Source: an uncultured Marvinbryantia sp. (GTDB taxonomy: Bacteria > Bacillota > Clostridia > Lachnospirales > Lachnospiraceae). From it: DNA of 64,000 nt. Each line of letters opens with the position of its first letter. Within the stretch, counting starts at the first letter, position 1. The notes under the pieces were generated by a model that worked only from the letters and a program-made list of their open reading frames with translations, was not told the DNA's origin and ran no database searches. Location of the stretch: positions 147,038 through 211,037 of the forward strand of contig CAKRRF010000001.1 in the NCBI GenBank assembly GCA_934394985.1, read 5' to 3'. Below, one piece after another: positions 53,452 through 61,128 of the stretch. The translations under genes were made by a program, and so were the position numbers.

Positions 53452-55674
53452 ATGCACAAAAAACATACACTATTTGCAAAATGCGCTTCCGGACTCTTAT
53501 CATTCTCACTGATTATGAGTATGATCCCTTCTGTTCCTGCGTGGGCAGAAGATGATTTTTCTGAAGATATTTCAGCGGAAGAAGCCGCACCGGATGTAGC
53601 GGAAGAAACAGTCGCTTCTGTCTTCTACATTACCAGATTCCCTGGATTCGAAAAAGATGAAGAGGGACATTTCACAGATGAACAGACCAAAGAAAAATAC
53701 GGTGACCTGAAGGCCACACCAGGTACTTCTATAGATGACTTAAAGCTTCCGGAAGATCTGGATCTGGAAGGCTACTGGGAAGCAGAAGGACCGGATGTTC
53801 CTTCTACGCTCACACTGGAAGATATCGACTGGAAACTGAAAACCGATAATCCTGAGGAGACCTATTCTGAGAATTCTCCGGAAGGTACTTATACTTTTGT
53901 ACCTGATTATGAGGCATATGTAGCGGATGAAGATACTCTGGATGATCTTCTTCTGGCTGACGGAGTGAAAGATCTGACCATCTCTGTCGTGATTGCACCA
54001 GAAGAAACGGAACCTGAAACCACTGCTGAAGAAGAAACTGCCGCACCGGCCGGGGAGGAACAGGATCCTGATTCTGATACACCGGGAATCGCAGATCCTT
54101 CCGTTGAAGCAGACGGCAGCGTTTCACCAGAAGGTGATGTGTCTGTTCCGGAGTTTTCTGAAGACACACCAAATACTCCTTCTGCTGACGTAAGTGAAGA
54201 CATCAGCATTTTTGACAGTGTCGATGATTCTGCTATTGATACCGCCACACAGGAAGAATACAAGGGTTCTGATGAAAGCACCGGTTCTGACGAAGGAACC
54301 GTTCTTCTCCCTGAGAATTCCGAACAACAGCCAGTTGCTGAGCAGCCTGAAACAACTGTTCAAAGTGAAGCTGCTGTCCAGGAAGAAACTGCTGTTCAGG
54401 AAGAAACCCAGGCACAGCCGGAAACTGCTGCCCCGGCTGAGACGGCTGCCGAATCTGGCGTCACACAACCAGAAACAACGGCAGATGCACAGCCTCAGGA
54501 AGCAGCACCGGAACAGCCTGCTCCGCAGACAGCGAGCACTTTAACAGGCGTACTGAAGTTCTACAACCCGAATGCTACAGACGCATTCTATACCTGGCCG
54601 GCAGACAATACAAAGCTCACACTTACTGCTGATGACACAAATGCAAATGTAATATCCGAGATCACGCTGCCTTGTAATGCGATTCTGACAAACCCTGTTA
54701 TAAAATTTACCGCTGATGGTGTAGCTGATCCATATACTCTGACCACTGCTGATTTTAGCAGCAATCCGGTACAGACAGTGACATTTACGGATGCTTCTAA
54801 TCATGTATATACGCTTCATCTTACTTTAAAACAGGCCGCACATCAGTTTGATGCTGCTACCTGCAGCCATCTGGCTACCTGTACTGTATGTGGTGCAACC
54901 ACAGGTGACTATGCTCCGCATACCAATGCCGGAAATGCCACCTGTACCAAAAACGCTACCTGTTCTGTCTGCAGTGCAGAACTGGAAGGCACCGCTCTGG
55001 GACATGACTGGAAAGATGCTACCTGTACCACACCAAAGACCTGTTCACGCTGCCAGGCCACCGAAGGCAAAGCTCTGGGACATGATCTTCACGATGACTG
55101 GGAAACCATGGAAGAATCCACTTATTCTTCTCACGGTTATCAGGAACGCTTCTGCCACCGCGATAACTGTGATTACACAGAAGAACGTACTCTGAACATC
55201 ATTGGCAATCCAAACGATAATGCCATTCAGAACCTGTCAGAGGGGGCTACTTACGATATCAATACCCGCCTGACCTTCACAGCATATGGTGCGGCAAGTG
55301 AGAACAGCAAGCCTATCGCCAATGACGTCCGTTATATTCCTTCTACCTGGTCTATCCAGGGTACTTCCGGAACATGGCTGGACAACTTCAGCGGAGCTTT
55401 CTCCATTTCCAAAACCGGCACCTATACTGTCACAGCTACGTTCCAGAAGCAGGTATACGGAGACGGAACCTGGCAGAACACCGACATCGCAGACAGCAGA
55501 ACAGTGACTTTCTCCATTGGAGGCAACTCTTCTGACGGATCTGATGATGCAGTACGTATCAATCCGCAGACCGGAGATCAGACACCAATTCTTCCGTTTG
55601 TAATCATACTGGCAGCAGCAGCTGTTGTGATTATCGTAGTTCTGATAATTCGCAGAAAAAAACAGGATAACTAG
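53452..55674 (+). CDS. Sortase-type cell-surface protein with cysteine repeats
   Basis: The 740-residue exported protein has a signal peptide ending in PAWAE near residue 32. An acidic, Pro/Thr/Glu-rich stretch follows (about 180-360). Then a beta-rich segment (about 365-465) precedes a run of cysteine repeats (about 466-560) of the form ATC-x(4-6)-TCxxC with GHDW/GHD spacers. An Ig-like segment comes last (about 590-700). The C-terminus is a sorting signal: NPQTG (about 704-708), hydrophobic helix, then RRKKQDN. The variant motif could be read by a class B- or clostridial-type sortase. Its role is unknown. GGAGAGG precedes the start. Confidence 0.9.
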   Translation: MHKKHTLFAKCASGLLSFSLIMSMIPSVPAWAEDDFSEDISAEEAAPDVAEETVASVFYITRFPGFEKDEEGHFTDEQTKEKYGDLKATPGTSIDDLKLPEDLDLEGYWEAEGPDVPSTLTLEDIDWKLKTDNPEETYSENSPEGTYTFVPDYEAYVADEDTLDDLLLADGVKDLTISVVIAPEETEPETTAEEETAAPAGEEQDPDSDTPGIADPSVEADGSVSPEGDVSVPEFSEDTPNTPSADVSEDISIFDSVDDSAIDTATQEEYKGSDESTGSDEGTVLLPENSEQQPVAEQPETTVQSEAAVQEETAVQEETQAQPETAAPAETAAESGVTQPETTADAQPQEAAPEQPAPQTASTLTGVLKFYNPNATDAFYTWPADNTKLTLTADDTNANVISEITLPCNAILTNPVIKFTADGVADPYTLTTADFSSNPVQTVTFTDASNHVYTLHLTLKQAAHQFDAATCSHLATCTVCGATTGDYAPHTNAGNATCTKNATCSVCSAELEGTALGHDWKDATCTTPKTCSRCQATEGKALGHDLHDDWETMEESTYSSHGYQERFCHRDNCDYTEERTLNIIGNPNDNAIQNLSEGATYDINTRLTFTAYGAASENSKPIANDVRYIPSTWSIQGTSGTWLDNFSGAFSISKTGTYTVTATFQKQVYGDGTWQNTDIADSRTVTFSIGGNSSDGSDDAVRINPQTGDQTPILPFVIILAAAAVVIIVVLIIRRKKQDN

Positions 55675-55675
55675 T

Positions 55676-55719
55676 AAAAAATCAGGATAAACATTTATCA
55701 CGTTTATCCTGATTTTTTT
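55676..55719. terminator. Bidirectional terminator between the surface protein and leuD
   Basis: AAAAAATCAGGATAAAC / GTTTATCCTGATTTTTTT perfect stem, ending both convergent transcripts. Confidence 0.92.
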
Positions 55720-55752
55720 ATCTCAAAATATCTATCTGTCTTTCATGGCAGC

Positions 55753-56238
55753 TTATTTATTATTTATATAATGAATCAATCCTTCTGCCTGAATGATTTT
55801 CTGCATAAATTCCGGGAATGCCTGTCCTTTGAACTCTGTACCCCTGGTACGATTGTAGATCATGCCGCTGTCAAAATCCACTTCTACTTCGTCTCCGTCT
55901 TCGATCCCTTTCGCTGCTGCTGGACATTCAATAATCGGAAGACCGATGTTGATCGCATTACGATAAAAAATTCTTGCAAAGGTCTCTGCAATCACACAGC
56001 TGACGCCAGCTGCCTTAATTGCAATTGGTGCATGCTCTCTGGAAGAGCCACAGCCAAAGTTCTTGTCTGCTACAATGATATCTCCCTTATGTACTTTATT
56101 GACAAACTCTTTATCAATATCTTCCATACAATGAGTAGCCAGTTCTGCAGGATCTGAGGAATTCAGATATCTTGCCGGAATGATGACATCCGTATCTACG
56201 TTGTCTCCATATTTGAATACTTTTCCGTGTGCTTTCAT
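55753..56238 (-). CDS. leuD: 3-isopropylmalate dehydratase small subunit
   Basis: LeuD forms the swivelling domain of isopropylmalate isomerase, which interconverts 2- and 3-isopropylmalate with LeuC. The 161-residue protein has [39 protein letters not shown] and [14 protein letters not shown]. It is the prokaryotic/archaeal short type, matching the LeuC type. It starts 11 bp after leuC with AAGGAGG. Confidence 0.97.
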   Translation of the reverse strand: MKAHGKVFKYGDNVDTDVIIPARYLNSSDPAELATHCMEDIDKEFVNKVHKGDIIVADKNFGCGSSREHAPIAIKAAGVSCVIAETFARIFYRNAINIGLPIIECPAAAKGIEDGDEVEVDFDSGMIYNRTRGTEFKGQAFPEFMQKIIQAEGLIHYINNK

Positions 56239-56249
56239 CTTTCTCCTCC

Positions 56250-57518
56250 TTATAATCCCAGTTCATCCGGTGTGGAAATCTTTCCTGTTACCGCACTTGC
56301 TGCTGCAACTGCCGGGCTGGCCAGATATACTTCTGATTTTACGTGTCCCATACGTCCTACAAAGTTACGGTTGGTAGTAGAGATACAACGTTCTCCTTCT
56401 GCCAGAATACCCATATAACCTCCAAGGCATGGACCACAGGTCGGTGTGCTGACTACTGCTCCTGCCTCGATAAAGATCTTCAGCAGGCCCTCTTCCATTG
56501 CCTGAAGGTAGATCTTCTGCGTAGCTGGGATCACGATACAGCGTACACCCTTTTTCACCTTACGGCCTTTTAAGATCTCTGCTGCACATCTCAGATCTTC
56601 GATACGGCCATTGGTACAGGAACCGATCACTGACTGATCGATCACAACATCTTCGGTAATCTCATCCATGGTCTTTGTATTCTCCGGCAAATGCGGGAAT
56701 GCGATCGTTGGCTTCAGTTCACTTAAATCAATCGTGTATTCTTCATCATATACTGCATCCTCATCTGCTTCAAAAATCTTATATGGGCGTTTGGAGTGCT
56801 CTTTCATATAAGCAATTGCCAGATCATCTACCGGGAAGATTCCATTCTTTCCGCCAGCTTCAATAGCCATGTTCGCAATTGTAAAACGATCATCCATAGA
56901 CAGATTCCGGATGCCTTCGCCGGTAAATTCCATAGAGCGGTACAGTGCTCCATCTACTCCAATCATACCAATGATATGAAGGATCACGTCTTTTCCGCTT
57001 ACCCATTTGGATGGCTTGCCCACCAGATTAAATTTCATTGCTGACGGTACTTTAAACCATGCTTTTCCTGTAGCCATACCTGCTGCCATGTCCGTACTTC
57101 CCACACCGGTAGAAAAAGCTCCCAGTGCTCCATAGGTACAGGTATGAGAGTCCGCTCCGATGATGACATCTCCGGCCACTGTCAGTCCGCTTTCCGGAAG
57201 CAGTGCATGCTCAATTCCCATCTGTCCCACATCAAAATAATTGGTAATATCATGCTTTGCTGCAAACTGACGCACACATTTACAATGCTCCGCAGACTTA
57301 ATATCCTTATTTGGAATAAAGTGATCCATAACCAGCGCAATTTTATCTTTGTGAAATACGCCTTTTTTTGTAAACTTATCCATCTCATGAATCGCCACCG
57401 GTGATGTAATATCATTTCCCAGTACCAGATCCAGATCTGCCTCGATCAGCTGTCCTGCTTCCACAGAAGGAAGTCCTGCAGCAGCAGCCAGAATCTTCTG
57501 AGTCATAGTCATTCCCAT
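56250..57518 (-). CDS. leuC: 3-isopropylmalate dehydratase large subunit
   Basis: LeuC carries the [4Fe-4S] cluster of isopropylmalate isomerase. The 422-residue protein of the short (LeuC2/HacA-like) class has [20 protein letters not shown] with the first cluster cysteine, [16 protein letters not shown], and [13 protein letters not shown] [13 protein letters not shown] with the remaining cysteines. Several start codons are possible within four residues. The terminator after ilvC sits between it and ilvC, so expression may be set by partial read-through. Confidence 0.97.
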   Translation of the reverse strand: MGMTMTQKILAAAAGLPSVEAGQLIEADLDLVLGNDITSPVAIHEMDKFTKKGVFHKDKIALVMDHFIPNKDIKSAEHCKCVRQFAAKHDITNYFDVGQMGIEHALLPESGLTVAGDVIIGADSHTCTYGALGAFSTGVGSTDMAAGMATGKAWFKVPSAMKFNLVGKPSKWVSGKDVILHIIGMIGVDGALYRSMEFTGEGIRNLSMDDRFTIANMAIEAGGKNGIFPVDDLAIAYMKEHSKRPYKIFEADEDAVYDEEYTIDLSELKPTIAFPHLPENTKTMDEITEDVVIDQSVIGSCTNGRIEDLRCAAEILKGRKVKKGVRCIVIPATQKIYLQAMEEGLLKIFIEAGAVVSTPTCGPCLGGYMGILAEGERCISTTNRNFVGRMGHVKSEVYLASPAVAAASAVTGKISTPDELGL

Positions 57519-57556
57519 GCTTCTTTTTCTCCTTATCTGTTCTTTTCCAAAAGACT

Positions 57557-57593
57557 AAAATCCGGAACAACCTGTAGATGCTGTTCCGGATTT
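57557..57593 (-). terminator. Hairpin between ilvC and leuC (terminator or attenuator)
   Basis: Perfect stem AATCCGGAACA / TGTTCCGGATT then TTAG on the minus strand. The U-tract is short, and no promoter is visible before leuC, so partial read-through is likely. Confidence 0.65.
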
Positions 57594-57617
57594 CTCATAC
57601 ACTATTATACTGTCTGA

Positions 57618-58697
<1,080 letters not shown>

Positions 58698-58722
58698 TTA
58701 AAGGCTATGCCCTTAGCAATCT

Positions 58723-59220
58723 TTATAAATATCTGACGTCTTCTGCACCACGGGATAACCCTGTCATACCTGTTCTGGCCAGTTCCAGAATCTCGTAGTC
58801 ACTGATCAGCTCTAAAAATGCGGATAACTTGCCCTGATCTCCGGTCAGTTCAATAATCATAGATGCCTTTGCCACATCCACCACCTTGGCACGGAAAATA
58901 TCACAAATCGCATTAATGCCCTGGCGATCTCCTGCATCTGCACGAACCTTCACCATAATCAATTCTCTGTTCACGCTGTCACCAGGCTTCAGGGTCTTCA
59001 CATCCGCCACATCCACCAGCTTACGTACCTGCTTTTCAATCTGATCCAGAATCTGTTCTTCTCCATTTACCACTACTGTCATTCTGGAATACCTCGGATC
59101 TGCTGTTTCACCTACTGTGAGGCTGTCGATATTATAACCACGACGGCTGAACAGACCAGCTACACGACTTAAAACACCTGACGTATTATCTACCAGCATG
59201 GATAACACTCTCTGATTCAT
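58723..59220 (-). CDS. ilvN: Acetolactate synthase small (regulatory) subunit
   Basis: IlvN (IlvH) is the ACT-domain subunit that activates acetolactate synthase and confers valine inhibition. The 165-residue protein starts MNQRVLSMLVDNTSGVLSRVAG with RGYNIDSLTVG (ACT domain, about 1-75). The C-terminal ALS_ss_C domain follows (about 85-160, with VRADAGDRQGINAICDIF). The catalytic subunit gene ilvB is not adjacent, which is unusual. Confidence 0.95.
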   Translation of the reverse strand: MNQRVLSMLVDNTSGVLSRVAGLFSRRGYNIDSLTVGETADPRYSRMTVVVNGEEQILDQIEKQVRKLVDVADVKTLKPGDSVNRELIMVKVRADAGDRQGINAICDIFRAKVVDVAKASMIIELTGDQGKLSAFLELISDYEILELARTGMTGLSRGAEDVRYL

Positions 59221-59313
59221 TCTTTCACCCCTTTTGCGTAAACTTTCCGTATCTGTTTCTCACCACAAAAAACAAAACTCTTTCTGTGACGAACATATAC
59301 GAAATTTTCCTCT

Positions 59314-59342
59314 ATTCTACCAACTATATTTTTGTTTGTCAA
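59314..59342 (-). promoter_or_regulatory. Promoter of ilvN-ilvC(-leuCD)
   Basis: Perfect TTGACA (59337-59342), 17-bp spacer, TAGAAT (59314-59319). No T-box, tRNA-like leader or leader peptide is visible in the ~90-base leader, unlike leuA. Confidence 0.8.
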
Positions 59343-59386
59343 CTTTAATCGCTTTAACGTGCTCAAGTGAATATTTTGAACCTGTA

Positions 59387-59803
59387 TCACTGCACATCCT
59401 CACGGAGCGTTTTTTCATAGCAATACTGTATAATATCCCGTCTGGTCACAATGCCGATAAATATCTTCTTATCATCTATCACCGGCACAAAATTCTGATT
59501 CATAGAAGTCGTGATCAGATCTTCAATCTTACAGTCGATATTCACCGGCTCGTTATGCCAGTACCGTTTGATTTTGGTCATGGGAACATCTTCCATTTCC
59601 TTCAATTCGTGAAAGCCGGTAGACTTCAGGTGCCACAACAGATCGCCTTCTGTCAGTGTTCCCACATAATTGCCGTTCCTGTTGATCACCGGAACAGCAC
59701 TGTATCGATGCTTTTCCATCTTTTCCAGAACCTGGCGAAGCGTAAAATCATCGTACAGATACACCACTTCGCTTTTCGGTTTCAAATAAAATAATATGTT
59801 CAT
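59387..59803 (-). CDS. CBS-domain pair protein
   Basis: The 138-residue cytosolic protein consists of two tandem CBS domains (about residues 8-60 and 75-130): LRQVLEKMEKHRYSAVPVIN with GNYVGTLTEGDLLWHL, then ITTSMNQNFVPVIDDKKIFIGIVTRRDII. CBS pairs (Bateman modules) bind adenosine nucleotides such as AMP, ATP or SAM. No effector domain is attached. It begins 14 bp after the secreted C39-like peptidase gene and shares its transcript; a functional link is not evident. Confidence 0.9.
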   Translation of the reverse strand: MNILFYLKPKSEVVYLYDDFTLRQVLEKMEKHRYSAVPVINRNGNYVGTLTEGDLLWHLKSTGFHELKEMEDVPMTKIKRYWHNEPVNIDCKIEDLITTSMNQNFVPVIDDKKIFIGIVTRRDIIQYCYEKTLREDVQ

Positions 59804-59817
59804 CCTTTTGCCTCACA

Positions 59818-60876
59818 TCATTTCTGTTCTTCTGATGTATCTTTTACTACAACTGCGTACTTTCCTACCGTATCATAAATGGACTTAAACTCTTCGTAAT
59901 CCCTGGTCACAATTCCCTCCAGCGGATCATTGATCTGCAGTGTCCCATGATCCAGATCGTAACCGGAAAGTACCACACAATGTTCCTGATAATACCAGCG
60001 GTAAACTTCCCCTTCATATTCCGTAGTATCCTCGGTAAATTCTGGTTCTGCCATATACATGGTCGTCCAGAGTACTACCGGTGTACCGGCCTCCACATAA
60101 CTGAGCAGTTCCTCCATCTCAGTCCCGGAAATATTATATGCTCTGTAATCATATCCCTGATCTTCAAAAAAATTCTCCGCTGTAGCTGCAATCGCCGGTG
60201 CAAAGCATCCAGCACCATCTTTGCTGAACGGATCCCCGATGTAACCGATCGCCATATTGTCCGTCTCCTGATTATAAATCAAAAACTCTCTGGCAATGGT
60301 CGTCTTATACAGCATAAACCCTTCATACTCCAGTGCCATCGTAAGTGCCACCGACTCACATCCGGTAGGCAGTTCAGGCAGCTGGCGTACTTCCGGCACC
60401 TCCAGACTGACAGCCCGAGGCAGATCCTCATAGCTTAACAACTCAAAATCCTTTTCCGCATCTTCCCTGGTGAGGATCTCAAAATCCTCTGTACTTTTTA
60501 TCGTATCAGACTTACGGATGGAAATATATGGCTCATCTTTGTAATAATGTTCTGTCTCAGTCTCTGTCTCCTCGGAGGAAGAATCCTCTGGCAGTATATC
60601 ACTGTTATAAGATTCTGTATATTCCGGTGTCCATTCTTCACTGCTGCTTTCATAATATCCGGTCTCAGGCTGTGGCAGATACTCCGGTTCTGAATAAGGC
60701 GCACCTTGCTCGCTCTGCTCATATTCTCCCTGGTATGGATTCTCCCAATAGCCTTCTCCTGTATCATAATATTCCATTTCTCCGCCTGACTGCTCTGCAA
60801 AAACCGCCGCACTAAAAGAACTTCCGGCGCCGATACAGCCCGCAAGCATCCAGACTGAAAACTGTTTTTTTGTCAT
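59818..60876 (-). CDS. Secreted C39-like cysteine peptidase family protein
   Basis: The 352-residue exported protein has a signal peptide (about 1-27, GAGSSFSAAVFA). A long Glu/Tyr/Ser-rich low-complexity region (about 30-115) precedes a C-terminal Peptidase_C39_2 domain (about 155-340). The catalytic Cys is in LPTGCESVALTMALEYEGF, the His is in YYQEHCVVLSGYD, and the acidic partner is in LQINDPLEGI. The substrate is unknown. Known relatives cut small peptide links at the cell surface or remain uncharacterised. It has a consensus promoter and is followed by the CBS gene. Confidence 0.88.
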   Translation of the reverse strand: MTKKQFSVWMLAGCIGAGSSFSAAVFAEQSGGEMEYYDTGEGYWENPYQGEYEQSEQGAPYSEPEYLPQPETGYYESSSEEWTPEYTESYNSDILPEDSSSEETETETEHYYKDEPYISIRKSDTIKSTEDFEILTREDAEKDFELLSYEDLPRAVSLEVPEVRQLPELPTGCESVALTMALEYEGFMLYKTTIAREFLIYNQETDNMAIGYIGDPFSKDGAGCFAPAIAATAENFFEDQGYDYRAYNISGTEMEELLSYVEAGTPVVLWTTMYMAEPEFTEDTTEYEGEVYRWYYQEHCVVLSGYDLDHGTLQINDPLEGIVTRDYEEFKSIYDTVGKYAVVVKDTSEEQK

Positions 60877-60954
60877 CCCTTACTCCTTTATTTTGAATTC
60901 CTTCCAATGCTGCGGAATTCTTTTTTTGTCTGATTTTACTCCCCGACTTTGTTT

Positions 60955-60983
60955 ATTATACCTAAAATACGGCAGAATTTCAA
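60955..60983 (-). promoter_or_regulatory. Promoter of the C39-like peptidase gene
   Basis: TTGAAA (60978-60983), 17-bp spacer, perfect TATAAT (60955-60960) on the minus strand. Confidence 0.8.
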
Positions 60984-61034
60984 CACTGGCGGGGCGTTTC
61001 ACAAAAACTTCAGAATTGTATCCTTCTTTCAGCG

Positions 61035-61070
61035 AAAAAATCCGAAGCCTCTGTTCGAAACTTCGGATTT
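61035..61070 (-). terminator. Intrinsic terminator after the heptad-repeat protein gene
   Basis: AAATCCGAAG / CTTCGGATTT stem followed by TTTT on the minus strand, about 60 bp after the stop codon. Confidence 0.9.
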
Positions 61071-61128
61071 ACGTTTATATGATTCTTTGGTCTGATCCTC
61101 TTCTGTCGAAACTCGCAAAGCGTGTTTC

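Noticed and set aside
53810..54281. Minus-strand open frames within the surface-protein gene
   Set aside because: They result from the repetitive Glu/Pro/Thr-rich coding sequence read backwards.
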